This document shows positions 20,394 to 32,541 of a stretch of 64,000 nt of DNA, piece by piece (the stretch's first letter is position 1; the number at the start of each line of letters is the position of its first letter). Source of the DNA: Loripinus fragilis. Taxonomy: Eukaryota; Mollusca; Bivalvia; Lucinida; Lucinidae. The notes under the pieces were generated by a model. The model was not told where the DNA came from. It ran no database searches and saw nothing but the letters and a program-made list of their open reading frames with translations. The stretch lies in the NCBI GenBank assembly GCA_964019695.1, contig OZ026515.1, positions 143,786,152-143,850,151 of the forward strand, given 5' to 3'. Position numbers and translations under genes: made by a program.

Positions 20394-23300
20394 TTAAGAG
20401 CGATTCTCTGTAAATATGGAGCAAAGTTTTTCACGCATAGTCTCAGATTTCAACGAAACTTTCTGTACTTGGTTGTTTTCACCCAAAACGAAATCATTCA
20501 TACTTAATTCTTTAATTTTTACTTCCGTTGCCATGGTAACCGAATCCAAAGTTTTTGGCCAAAAAGTCCCCCAAAATCACTGAAAATAGACATAAATTGC
20601 ACAGTTCCAACTTCTAGAATAAGTACGTTTTGAACTTGTGTTAACTTGTACTCCACAGTATTGCTTTATGTACATTTAAGGAAGGTATTGGAATTAAATT
20701 TGGTATTTCTGTCTTGTAGCAATTGTGTCGGAAAAGTGGGTGGGGTAACAAGGTACTCAAATTTGTCGTTTTTTGACATTTTTGAACTCATATTGTTGCA
20801 AGCCGCGGCTACTCAGAAAAGTTTACATGCTTTAGTAAGACAAAGCTAGATATAATATATAATGAATTGGAAAAAAATGCTTGGGAAGTTACAGTCTTCT
20901 TATCGTAACCATGCCAACTATGATGCTACCGTCTCGAAAAGCTAAAATGTGCAAATGCAACTTGTAAGGCGTTTTTGTATTGCAGAACATAAAGGCATCT
21001 GACACAATCAACAATTAGATGTTTAAATAATACTTATATTTTGCTTTTTTGACAAATTAGTGGTGAAAGGCCCTAAAAAGGATCTGATAATAGCCCTTAT
21101 AGAGGTCTACATAGGAGAAAAGCGCTATTTTTTTAAATAAAAAATGCAAAACTCATGTATATGTAGTGTAGAAATAACATAATAATATTTTCAAGTCAAT
21201 GATCTTATAGCTTGCATTTTATAAAAGAAAAAAAAAATAGGGTGTTACCTCAATATAGGGGTCCAAAAGGGGTTCAACAAGGGGTAAATAAGGTGTCAAA
21301 TTTTTTGACCAAATAGTACCCAAAAATGAGTAAAAATAGACATACATTGTGCTAATGCAACTTTTAGAATGAGAAACTCTTGACCTTGTGATTACTTGTA
21401 CTTAGCAGTATTGCACAATGTGAATACAAGAAGTGTATGGTTAATAATTTTGGTAATTCTGTCATATAACAATGGTTGCAAAAGTGTGGGTGGGGTAACA
21501 TAATACTTAAATATGGTAGTTTTCGACATTTTTGAAACCATATTGTTGCAAGTTGTGGCTACTTGGAAAGGTTTGCACACTTGAGTAAGACCAAGCTAAA
21601 TAATGTCTATAATAAACTGAAAAATATTTTGAGGAAGCTACCACCTTCTTATCGTTACTATGGCAACTCTGATGACACCGTCTCAAAAAGCCAAAATGGA
21701 CAAATGCAGCTTGTAAGGCGTTTTTGTATTGCAGAACATTAAGACATCTTACACAATCAACAATTAAATGTTGAAATAATACTTATATTTTGCTTTTTGA
21801 TATATAATTGGTGCAAGGCCTAAATGGGACCTGATAATAGCCCTTTTAGAGGTCTCTGTAGGCAACCCCCCCCCCAAATATTTTGTAATAAATGCCAATC
21901 TCATGTATAAGTGGCGTAGAAATTACATTAAAATATTTTCAAGCCATTGATCTTAAAGCTAGCTTTTTTATGAAAAATAAATATAGGGCGTTGCTCAATT
22001 GAGGGGTCGAAAAGAGGCTCAAAGCGGAGTAAATGAGGTGTCGAACTTTTGGCCAAAATAGTGCCGGAAATCAGTTAAAAAAACATACATTGCCAAATGC
22101 AACTTTTAGAATGAAAAATTTTGACCTTAGGTTAACTTGTACTAGGCAGTATTGCTCCATGTGAATACAAGGATGGTATGGTTAATAATTTTGGTAATTC
22201 TGTCATATAGCAATGTTGTAAAAAAGTGGGTGGGGTAACAATGTACTAAAATATGGCAGTTTTTGATATTCTTGAAAGCATATTGTTGCAAGTCGGGGTT
22301 ACTTGGAAAGGTCTACAAACTTTAGTAAGACCAAGCTAAATATGGTATATAATACATTAAAAAAATATTTTTAGGAAGTAACCATCTTCTTACCATAACC
22401 ATGGCAACTATGATGCATCCCATTTAAAAAGCCAAAACGGACAACAACAGTATGAAGGTCTTTTTTGTATTAAAAAAACATAAAAAAATCTGGTACAATA
22501 AAAAAGTAAAATGTTAAAACGATACATACATGTTACTTTGCTGACAAATCTGTGATACGAGGCCCTTAAATGGACTTGATAATAGCCCCTTTAGAGGTTT
22601 ATATAGGTAAAATGCTAATTTTTAATCGAAAATGCCTAAGTTGTATATGTGTAGCATACAAATGTCATCAAAACATACTTTGGGCATCAGACTAATAGCT
22701 AGCAGTTTAGAAAATAGACATGTGGGGTTGATTTAATCTAGGGTTAGGGAAGGGGCTCAAAAGGGGGTAAATGAGGTATATTTTATCAAAAAAAATGTTT
22801 TAGGACACTTGAATCAATTTCATTGTGAAAACCTGACTCCTACTGCTACATTTATCAAGTAAAGTAAGGAAGAAAGCCTTTTGACCAATTAAGTCCAAAC
22901 AAATGTTAACAACCCCACGATTGGGGAAATTAGTAGACATCTTAAATGTACCATAAGAAAAGCATATTTTTAGCATTTAGGTCAATGGAAAAGACGAAAT
23001 TAGTGACAAAAAATCAGGTAATTATAGACATATATATAAAACCCTAGATAAATGAATGAATGTTAGATTTTTTATGAAACTTCTCATTTTCAGCTAAAAT
23101 ATAAAATTAAAAAGTCCCTATAGTACATGTAATACTTATGTATATAAGGAGGTTATCTCAAAAGTAGTATTTTTACTATGAAATTAGTACCTTTGATGCA
23201 TTTCATGTACCAGTAAGATTGACTTATCCAATATCTGTAATTATATACTGTGTTAGTGAGGACTTCTTAATCATGGTAGATTAAAAGACATCTGAAATAA

Positions 23301-23819
23301 AATCGTAATCAGATGAAAGGGGTCTTTTATAAGAAGCTATTTCTGAAAATATTTAGAATAATAGAAAACCTATAAAATTTGATACGAAAAATGAAATGAA
23401 TTAAAAAATTAACCTTCCATAGAGAAATTGTTGACTTTCAGTCGTTTTTTTGTATATGATCATCTTCTTGGGGAATAGCGAATAAAAATTGGAAGTGACC
23501 ATAGTATGAAAATGGTGGGGATGTTTCAAAAGTTGAAGTTTAGTTTAAAATCTCAGGTTTATAAAGGATTCAGTTAACACTAGAGTAACACAGTGTATGA
23601 TCATTTAGTAATCAAAATATATACTAGATGGTCACAGCAATCAATTAAAAATCAATAGAGATTTAAAGGGAAGGTTGCAAAAGTTATTTGTTTTTCTATC
23701 TATAATCTGGATTATAACCAAAAACGGGTAATCTAGTCATTTTTTTTTAAAAAAAATCTTCCATAGAGAGATAGAAAAAACTAAGATACAAGGCCTACAG
23801 TTACATACGCTACTAGATA

Positions 23820-25055
23820 TTACATTTTAATACAGGTTGGCCTTTGGGCCCTGGGGGCTCACCTGAGAATGACTGTTTATATGGTAGAGGGAAAGCAAAG
23901 CACCAACCCAAATTCAGTTTTTATGTTGGCTAAAGTAACAGAATGTAAAACTTTAAATGTGTCATATAAACCAATTGCAAGAATGAATCAAACTTAATCA
24001 ATAACAGTTGCAGTTACTGATTCTGAGACAAACAGATGAATAGGCATGCAAATTCCCCTGGTGGCCATTTTGATAGATTTACATAGTTTGAACAATCATG
24101 GTAGAGGAGCACTAAGGATCATATGTGCTTTTTTTTTCAAATAGCCCAGAAATTTTTGACATGATCTTTTAACTCTTGCTAGTGTCTTTTCTACTGATAA
24201 CATTTGCAAACAGTTTGGACCTAAGCCGTTTAGATCTAAGCTGTTTGACACTTTGATGATATTCCTGAAAAAATTTGACCAAGTAGTATTTGACAAGAAG
24301 ATTTGTAGCAAATTTTTCCATATAAAAAAAGAGACTCCACCCCTGGCATTCATGTTTTTCAACCGATAAAAATGTGAACAATCTTGGTAGATGGTCACTT
24401 AATGACCATAAGTGTTGAATTATTTTCAATAAACCAAGTTGATTTTGACAAGAAGATTTTTAAAGTTATCCCTATATTTACATAGGAAAAAAACTGCTCA
24501 TCCCCTGGCGGCCATGTTTTCTTACCTATCAAAACTATTTGGACATCTTTGGCAGTGCGTCGCCCAATGATCATTTATACCAAGTCATTTTCAAATCCTT
24601 CTGTTAGTATTTCTCACGATGTCACGGGTTTGTCTGCAGTTTGTGATTGTGGTATTTCCTGATCATACTCACTATTTTTGACAAGAAGACTTGTTTGAAG
24701 TTTTTCTATACATTAATTGGAAAAACAGTCCTACCCCCATGGCGGCCAGGGTTTTTTTCCCCATCAATTTAGATAATATGAACAACCGTGGACGAGAGTC
24801 AGGACCATTTGTGCCAAATTATTTTTAAATCTGACCAGTAGTTTTGGACAAGATTTTTTAATCTTTTTCCTTTTGGTTGATATGGCAACCAGCTTTCTGC
24901 CTGGAATAGAATTTTTTGAACAACTTAAAAAGAAGACCTCCAAAGATTAATCATGTGTAGCTTGGCGACATTCCACCGAGAGGTTTAGGAGATGTGATTC
25001 AAAGCAAAGGTTTACTGACGACGACGGACATCCTATGATCACAACAGTTCATTTT
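23820..25055. repeat. Degenerate direct repeats of about 200 bp inside the foldback element
   Basis: The block order GACAAGAAGATTT, CCATGGCGGCCA-like, GAACAATCATGGTAGA and GACCATAAGTG recurs about four times with strong divergence. A minus-orientation fragment of the CTCTTTGCATGCTGG family (about 24168-24290) sits within it; two minus open frames at 24096-24429 run across these repeats and are not genes. Confidence 0.6.
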
Positions 25056-25356
25056 TAGCCGCTAAAAAGGGTCGTCTCAGAAGTAGTTTTTTCACTGTAA
25101 AACCAATAACTCTGGTCGATTTTCGTGTAATTCTGAATAGTTCGAGTTCAATTAACTCAACCAATAACTATAATTGTACATTATTATATTTGTGTTGGTA
25201 GGGTTATGAGAGACTAAAAGGCTGTTTTAAACTAAAAAAATGGATCGTCTCAAATACTTAAAAGGGATTTTTAACTTTTTGCTAGCTGGTCATAATCAAA
25301 GTTATTACACCTTCCTCATAGTTTTAATTATTGCATGATATGAGAGAGCAGATTGC

Positions 25357-25359
<3 letters not shown>

Positions 25360-25404
<45 letters not shown>
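25360..25404. repeat. (CT)n microsatellite
   Basis: About 22 uninterrupted TC dinucleotides. Confidence 0.98.
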
Positions 25405-25407
<3 letters not shown>

Positions 25408-27649
25408 TTGGCTTTACTGAAATACTGCTGTATCTGCATTTAATACTACATTTTAAAGACTGTTTGTAAACAAAACAATACCAATACTGATACAAGCTTG
25501 ACAATATAATATGTATTTTTATTCCATTTTCAGACTGGAATCTTAAGACTTTTCCATAATTTTGGGTCTTTCTAGTACTTTTATAAGTATGATGATACGT
25601 TTAAGAATGGAAAGGGTTAGCAGAAAAGGTATTTATGGTATTAGCTGCATGCAGAACCAAATGTCAGTTACCATTTAAACGTGTACGATAATCTGCAAAA
25701 TAATGAGAAAAGTAGATCTATCAGGTTCTGCATGCATAAATGTATGTAAATAAGTCACAAAGAGCACGAGGGTGTTTAACTTTTGTTTAACCATAGACCC
25801 AGTGTTAGGAGTACCTGATAGTATCCATATTTTTCTGTTTTAAAGCAATGAAATCAATGTTATTGGTAATTGGGTAGTTATTTAAATAGAGGGGTTGTAA
25901 GTTTTTTCTATTTATCGCTCTGGACCTGGTAAAACGTATAATATCTAAATTTAAAGGAATTTAGATTGATTTTATGCCAAAATATTTGAAAGCTGTCGCC
26001 ATGATAACCGAAAAATCAACAGCTGGACATACATAAATATGGTTGATTTTACCAAAATACATAAATTGTCACCATTTTCTTACAAATTCGAGACCATGTG
26101 CGAAACACTTCTATGGGAGATTGCTGCATGATTAAGAGAATTCGAGGGTCCTACTTACCCCACCCACTTCTCATGCAAGATAAGTACATTATAGCAATTT
26201 AATAAGGCTGCTGTATTGAATTATTTCTATCTATTGAAATAAAAATTTGCATTCTCTGACACAAACCATGTTAATTATGATGACGATGGGAGATTTCAAT
26301 ACAAGTGAGAAAGCAAGTTTGCCTAACTTTTGGGTCAGAACTTTTAACACTAAAATTACATTGAAAATTCAAATGCAGCTTTCCTATTGGCTATTTTATT
26401 GTTATTTGTAAGAAATGTGACAAAGTAATTATATAAATAGATTTATAATAGATACTAACATTTCTTTTAACAATAAATTAATACCATTGTGCAATAAAGT
26501 CATTTTACAGTTATCCTACAGTAAAACTTATGTTGCCATGGTTACGAACAGAAGCTGAATACTTCTGAAACATGTTTTTCATAAAATAAAAAAAAAATAT
26601 CCTGCTCTAATATGTATAACCATGCATATATGTTTAAATGCATGATTTAGGTTGTTGACTGTGTTTAAAAATGCATAAAAGGCATGTTTTTCAGGTCCTA
26701 CTTACCCCACCCACTTTTCCTTATAAATAAGCATGTTTAGATAATTGAATTAGAATGATTGATCTTATTTCTTTAATTTAAGTCTATATTTTCACAAATA
26801 TCGCACATTGGTAATAAACAATAGAAATTTTGAGGATATTGGAAGGGCAAATTAGTTAAATGTGTCGGTTTTTATTCTAAAATTCATAACTTTTACCCCT
26901 TATGATGCCCCTAAAAGTCTAAAAGTAGCTTATCGGTAGCAGACTTTAATGCCATATATAAAAGAGATGTATGAGTAATGAAAATACTTTATTTACAACA
27001 GACTATATTACTGTAATATAGCAATAAATGAATTGTTTATGCAATATTTATCTTTTTTAGTTTTTCTACAGGGAAACATTTGTTACCATGGTAACGACAT
27101 GAAGATGGTAACTTCCCAAACATTTTCTTCCATATTATAAAATTTCATAACCTGGCCTATTATATATTAACATGAGTGTATGTGAAAGTAGCCGCGCAAA
27201 GTTTTCTTGTTTGCGCGAAAATGCCCCAAAAGCGTAATTTTCCGGTCCTACTTACCCCACCCACTTTCAGTGACAGATCATTATATCTAAGCTTTTTTGT
27301 AAGGCTGCTACCATTAGCTAATTCAGTTATATTAAGTCTGTTTGCTCAAAATAATTCCATGTTTGTGATTGGTACAATCTATTTTTAGAGTTGTTTAATG
27401 GTAAAAATGTCATTTTTCATGTGTTTTTTGCTTCTTTTTTGGCCCAAATCTTTGGGTGCTGTTGCCATGGCAACGGAGGTTGAATTGGATAAACTAACAC
27501 TTGATTTCTTGTTTTTACATGACCACTAGCACTGTCAGCAAGTTTCATCAAAATCCGAGTCGGAGCGTGAAATGGTTCCTATATAACTCGCTCCATATTT
27601 ACAGAGAATTGCTCTTAATCAGCCATGTCAGCATAATATCATATTAAAG

Positions 27650-28727
27650 GCATATTCAAAAACTCGAACAGAGATCAGCCAGGACATTGTTACACAGCTA
27701 GTACATTGACACATTAAATGTAGCTGGTACATTGATACACATCTAGTACATTGATACACAGCTAGTACATTGATACACAGCTGGTACATTGATACACAGC
27801 TAGTACATTGATACACAGCTGGTAAATTGATACACAGCCAGTGCATTGATACACGAGTAGTACATTGTTACACAGCTTACACAGCTGATACATTGATACA
27901 CAGCTGGTACATTGATACACATCTAGTACATTGATACACATCTAGTACATTGATACACAGCTGGTAAATTGATACACAGCCAGTGCATTGATACACGGGT
28001 AGTACATTGTTACACAGCTTACACAGCTGATACATTGATACACAGCTGGTACATTGATGCACAGCTAGTACATTGATACACAGCTGGTACATTGATACAC
28101 AACTGGTAAATTGATACACAGCGAGTGCATTGATACACAGGTAGTACATTGTTACACAGCTTTCACAGATGATACATTGATACACAGCTGGTACAATGAT
28201 ACACAGCTGGTACATTGTTACACAGCTGGTACATTGTTACACAGCTTACACAGCTGGTACATTGATACATAGCTAGTACATTGACCCATAACTGGTATAT
28301 ATATATATATACCAGTTATGGGTCAATGTATATATATATATATATAAACAGCCAGTACATTGATACACAGCTGGCACATGGATACACAGATGGCACATAG
28401 ATACACAGCTAGTACATTGATAAACAGCTGGTATATTGATATTCAGCTGGTATTTTGATACAGGCTGGTACATTTATACACAGCTAGTGTATTGATACAC
28501 AGTCAGTACATTGATACACAGCTAGTACATTGATCCACAGCTGGTAAATTGATACAGAGCTAGTACATTTATACATAGCTGGTGCACAGATACACAGCTG
28601 GTGCATTGATACACAGCTTGTACATTGATAAACAGCTGGTGCATTGATACACAGCCATTAAAATGATACAAAGCTGGTACAATGATATTGACACATATCT
28701 AGTACATTGATACACAGCTGGTAAATC
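27650..28727. repeat. 19-bp minisatellite, first block
   Basis: The unit CAGCTGGTACATTGATACA, with AGCTAGTACA and AGCCAGTGCA variants, is repeated dozens of times. Near 28299-28350 there are two (TA)n runs with inverted flanks (ATAACTGGTATA / TATACCAGTTAT). Minus frames such as 27877-28215 are translations of the unit. Confidence 0.93.
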
Positions 28728-28991
28728 AGGGGTGGTAACAGTCCAAGAGCCTCAATCAGGAAAATCTTTCAGCTCAATCCTGAACTTGGCCAAAAATGTA
28801 TAGAAATCACCAATAAAATGTTTAAAAAAACAAAACATCCATAGAAAGCAATCAGTTTATGCTTATCTTATTTAAAAAGATCATGATAGGTTCTGATAAC
28901 AAATTACAGAAAATAATAAATTTGATCTTATATGCAAAATGTGAGAGTTCAATCAGGAAATCCTGATTAATCCTGAGCTTTATCATCCCTC
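28727..28991. mobile_element. TIR element inserted in the 19-bp array
   Basis: Left CAGGGGTGGTAACAGTC, right CTTTATCATCCCTC, flanked by TAAAT at 28722-28726 and 28992-28996. It interrupts the tandem array. A related copy lies at 45202-45460 (CAGGGATGAGAACAGTC ... TTTCTCATCCCC). Confidence 0.75.
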
Positions 28992-29340
28992 TAAATTGAT
29001 ATACTGTACATTGATACACAGCTAGGACATTTTTACACAGCTTACACAGCTGGTACATTGATAAACAGCTAGTACATTGATACACAGTTGGTACAATGAT
29101 ACACAGCCAGTACATTAATATTCAGCTAGTACATTGATACATAGCTGTTACATTGATACACAGCTGGTACATTGATACACAGCCAGTACATTGATAAACA
29201 GCCAGTTCATTGATACACAGCTGATACATTGATACACAGCTGGTATATTGATACACAACAAGTACATTGATACACAGCTAGTACATTGATACACAGTCAT
29301 TATATTGATGCACAGTCAGTACATATATTGATACACAGCC
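28992..29340. repeat. 19-bp minisatellite, second block
   Basis: Continuation of the CAGCTGGTACATTGATACA array after the insertion. Confidence 0.9.
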
Positions 29341-29839
29341 TGGTTTTCTCAAGCAGACCTTTGAAACATTTTTATATCAAACTGGCCGGAAAGCTGTTCA
29401 GCTTATTTTGTAGAGTAAAGCCAAGGAAGGAAGAAATTATCCGCCAAGTTTCCGACCGTGAGACAATATCCTCCCGCAATCAACGCTAATGCTACTTTCA
29501 AACTGTAATTCATTTCAAACTGTGTCAGTTACAGTTTCCCACACAAGGCACAATAAAAACCTGTTTTATCAATATTGATTCCTAGTTTCCAATTTAATCT
29601 TATTTCCTTTAAAGAAATTAATTTAAAACCTAAACTGAAAAAAATTGACTATCTCAGCAGTTTTCATTTTGGACAGTTTTTATGCATTATGTACTATACC
29701 TGTTTGAGTCTCATCATGAGTATGCCTGTTTTCCAGGTTTCCATCTAGTTTAGACAACGACTGACACATGTCCGCAAACAGCCAATCATTGCGCTTTATT
29801 TTGAGTCTGAGACTGTACACAAGTTCAATAACCTCGAGG
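29341..29839. other. No gene recognised
   Basis: Mixed sequence between the minisatellite and the reverse-transcriptase fragment. A 67-codon frame at 29286-29489 begins in the minisatellite; no support. Confidence 0.35.
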
Positions 29840-30530
29840 CCAAATCCTCATCATAGGCGTGCAAGGTGCATAGAAAATGCCCGCCCTATTGACAGCAGAC
29901 CACAGAGTGATGTTCAGGTAGGATCTGGTAGCATCATTCGGCTACCTGGGTGACATGCTTTCTCCTGGTGGAGGCTGTGAAGTAACGGTCACTACTCTTG
30001 TAAAAACGGTCTGGAACAAGTTACTGCCAGTTCTCACATCCCACCACCTCTCTTACAAGACCTGTGGCTGTGTATACTTGTGTGCGGAGCTCCATGCCAG
30101 TGCAACTTGGCCACTGACCAAGACGAACCTGCAGCAGTTGCAGCGCATGACAGGGCCATGATCAGACAGATCTGCAATATCAAGCCAGAGGACATGGCCA
30201 AAGAAAGGTCAAGCAAGCTACTGGCAAAGCTTGAGCTTGAGGACCTCAACCTCATTTTGAAAGCGAGAAGGCTACGCTGGTTTGGGCATGTGGAGCGCTC
30301 TAGTGGTGCAGTCAGAACAGCATGTGATATACAGATTGATGGCAGGCGGAGGGCAGGGAGGTCCAAGTTAACATGGAAGAAACTGACGGATGAATGAAGG
30401 CTTACACGACAGTTGACCCTCAAGAAAGGAGCTCCTGGGGATCAGGTGTGAGATCTGCTATGTGTGCAGAGCCAGTTACCAGGAATGCCCTGGCTGCAGG
30501 TTAATCAAAATTATGATTATGATTATATGA
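29840..30530 (+). pseudogene. Decayed 3' end of a non-LTR retrotransposon reverse transcriptase
   Basis: Three plus-strand frames carry successive pieces of one protein: ARPIDSRPQSDVQVGSGSI, then GDMLSPGGGCEVTVTT and WNKLLPVLTSHHLSYKT, then HDRAMIRQICNIKPEDM and RRLRWFGHVERSSGAVRTA followed by GRRRAGRSKLTWKKLTDE. The YLGDML, RLRWFGHV and GRRxxGRPKxTW motifs mark the region C-terminal to the reverse-transcriptase domain in many LINE ORF2 proteins. At least two frameshifts and a stop after KKLTDE separate the parts. The copy ends in a short ATTATG/GATTAT tail (30509-30527), as non-LTR elements often do. The catalytic domain is absent: a 5'-truncated dead copy. The 129-codon minus frame at 30034-30423 is its shadow. 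Confidence 0.88.
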
Positions 30531-31196
30531 TTAGAGACATTTCTTAACCAGCCTGCTCAACTATAGAGACTTAAGTAAGAATGTTGAAAGTGTAAACCTA
30601 AGCTATTGCTGATAATCTTTGCAAACAGTTTGGACCCAGATCATTTGACACTCAGATGATAGCTAGTGTTCCAGATTTTTTTTTTAGTTCAATTGAAAAA
30701 GTCAGCAGACGACAACAAAAGCATGAAAAATTACTCAGCATGCAAAGAGTTAAACTTTCCCAAGAGTGAATAATACAGGCATTGAAGGGATTGTCACCAT
30801 GTTGGACCATTTGGTCTGTGCCCTTGTTGTTCTCAAACAGTACAATTATTATTATTAATATGTCTTATTTTCTTTTCCATATGCCAATGCATCAAATCAT
30901 AGTCTTACTATCCAAAAAATTCTCAAATTAATCAAACATGACTGTACTGTATGAGTGTAGGAGGAATTATTTTCACACAGGAATAACTCTATAGACTATT
31001 ACTGTAACCAAAATATAATATGTGCTGCACCACATCGTGGTCTGTAACACCATCCACAAAGTTTCAGCTAAACCAGATGAAATCTGGAACCAACAAACAA
31101 ATGCCAGTATATATGCTAAAATATATAGTATAATGACCATGTTTGTTTTTTTCAAAATAGAAATTGTTATATAACCCTTATTCTACTGAAACTCTT
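30531..31196. other. No gene; one MITE fragment
   Basis: About 30613-30752 is a minus-orientation fragment of the CTCTTTGCATGCTGG family (TTGCAAACAGTTTGGACC ... GCATGCAAAGAGTTAA). Otherwise nothing recognised. Confidence 0.4.
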
Positions 31197-31368
31197 TGTT
31201 TTCTTGTGTTGATGCTTTATGTCCCAGTCAACAATTTTTCAGTCATGTCGGGATGATCTCCTATCTTCCTGGGTTGAACAAGTACAGCAGCTGATAAACT
31301 GTCTTGCTCAAGGACACAGTCTCGAACTAGTAACCCTTCAATTCCCAGTCTAATGATCTACCACTGTA
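31197..31368 (-). mobile_element. tRNA-derived SINE, family 1, degenerate
   Basis: TTTATGTCCCAGTCAACAAT, CTTCCTGGGTTGAACAAG, CTGTCTTGCTCAAGGACACA and GTCTAATGATCTACCACTG follow the family order. Confidence 0.75.
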
Positions 31369-31540
31369 TAAACAGAGTAGGTCCAGATCACCTAGCTTCT
31401 AAAGAAGTCAAGGGATCAAGATCTACACTGTTTTCTATGGTTCGACGTGGGTTATATATTCAGCATGATATTATAACTAGTTAGATGTGGTTTATAAATA
31501 ATTTCAGCATGTCAAAGGTCAGCAGGAGGAAGAGAAGCTT

Positions 31541-31830
31541 GTTTGGTTTGACGTTTTACATCCCAGTCAACAGCTATGGATATGTCGAGACGGTCAGTAC
31601 TATCTTCCCTCAGGCCATCCTTAATTTAGCAGACAACCAGTACGAATCATGCACAAACTTTCGCTTGTAATTGACAACAACCCATCTTGAATCAGCCGAA
31701 GGAGGAGAATTATCGTAAAAACTATTTTATGATCAATCTACACATAAGTGTGAAACCGGGCTGGGATCGAACTTGCAACCCCTGGATCTGCAGTTCGCCT
31801 CACTACCGACTGTGCTAAGGGGGCCACGGT
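31541..31830 (-). mobile_element. tRNA-derived SINE, family 2
   Basis: Plus-strand landmarks are GACGTTTTACATCCCAGTCA, CAACCCATCTTGAATCAGC and GGATCGAACTTGCAACCCC, then GCCTCACTACCGACTGTGCT. Read on the minus strand this is an A box (AGCACAGTCGGTAGTGAGGC) and a B box (GTTCGATCC). Copies at 38730-39015 and 57881-58175. It lies just downstream of the candidate exon at 31868. Confidence 0.88.
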
Positions 31831-31867
31831 CTCAGGAGGATAATCTCAAGAAGATTTTGCCTCTTAC

Positions 31868-32456
31868 CTGTACATATATATATGGCAATAAGTATCCAAA
31901 ATAAACGTAACTTTTGGTGGAATTTCAGTCCGTATACTGTCTTGAACACTGTTCATCACATTGTCCGAACTCTCTGAGTCTTGAGACCGACATTTGTGAG
32001 CCTCAATTTGATTTTCTAAATATCCTATCACATTTGTAAGATCCGCTTCAGAAACGGAGAAGGTATTAAACCTGTCCTGTTCAGGGTTATCTTTCCATAA
32101 GTCTTGTCCGACATGATCACAGAAACTGAAGAATAAAACTTCCTTCGGGTGAGGACCACAACAATGTGAAAACGACACATTAGACGATGTAGATGAATTT
32201 CTACGTCTGTGTGTATATGGAAATAAACTAAGACTGCTCAAGCTGGACGCAAGAGACATTGGCCCTTCAGTTGATACCTCACTATAGTGCGAGGTTGAAG
32301 CCTCATCCGTGCTTTCGTCACTCAGTTCTTGAAAACTGTGGTTCAACATTTCCGTTCGTGATAAAGATCCAGTGTAGACATGGCAGCTCTCACGAGAGCC
32401 GTCCAGTCGAATACTCCCGTAAAACTTATGCATCTCCTCCAGTTTTTGCCGTTCTT
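31868..32456 (-). CDS. Candidate coding exon, serine-rich, unrecognised protein
   Basis: Long open stretch on the minus strand with a consensus donor TGTACAG|GTAAGA at its 3' end. It could start at an internal ATG (32433, MHKFYGSIRLDGSRE) or extend to an acceptor acag| at 32457, which would add EERQKLEE before the Met; that acceptor has a poor pyrimidine tract, and a stop lies just upstream in frame. It codes for 189-196 residues: a charged start, a Ser/Thr/Glu-rich tract (LSDESTDEASTSHYSE), a serine-rich SLASSLSSLSLF, a cysteine-containing SHCCGPHPKEVLFFSFCDH segment and an acidic end. No domain recognised. The exon ends in phase 2 (AG), which would join the first A of the 14319 exon to give Arg-Lys-Gln-Asp, so it could be an upstream exon of the kinase. 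Its end does not resemble the LRxLRR sequence expected there, so an intervening exon, an alternative transcript or a different gene is equally possible. Confidence 0.55.
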
Positions 32457-32541
32457 CTGTTTTAGTCTATCTTTTATATATATTTTTTTTCAATTCATAA
32501 ACTTATATATGTTCCTCAGATTTCTGTCTTGAAAATATCAA

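Larger units (their letters stand above)
20398..27614. mobile_element. Foldback-like element, about 7.2 kb, TTAA-flanked, repeat-built inverted arms
   Basis: TTAA at 20394-20397 and 27615-27618 flank inverted ends GAGCGATTCTCTGTAAATAT (left) and, on the opposite strand, GAGCAATTCTCTGTAAATAT (right), followed by matching GGAGC and TTTCACGC blocks. The left arm holds three head-to-tail repeats of about 750 bp, with the landmark GTGGGTGGGGTAACA at about 20735, 21487 and 22228. The right arm holds three repeats of about 547 bp in the opposite orientation, with TTACCCCACCCACT at about 26153, 26702 and 27250. Left and right units share blocks such as GTTGCCATGG, GCGGCTAC and TGGGAAGTTAC. The middle (about 22.9-25.9 kb) carries later insertions and no reading frame of note. 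TTAA targets are used by piggyBac and Kolobok groups; no transposase is present, so it would be non-autonomous. Confidence 0.85.

Noticed and set aside
24096..24429. Two minus frames of 86-100 codons
   Set aside because: They run through a MITE fragment and degenerate repeats in the middle of the foldback element.
27877..28215. 112-codon cysteine-rich frame
   Set aside because: Translation of the 19-bp minisatellite; residues repeat with the unit.
30034..30423. 129-codon minus frame with hydrophobic segments
   Set aside because: Antisense shadow of the reverse-transcriptase fragment on the plus strand.
31750..31830. A genuine tRNA gene on the minus strand
   Set aside because: It is the head of SINE family 2, also seen at 38730-39015 and 57881-58175.
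31868..32456. Calling this exon part of SLK/STK10 outright
   Set aside because: Phase fits, but the sequence lacks the expected LRxLRR end and any family motif; phase agreement alone has a one-in-three chance.
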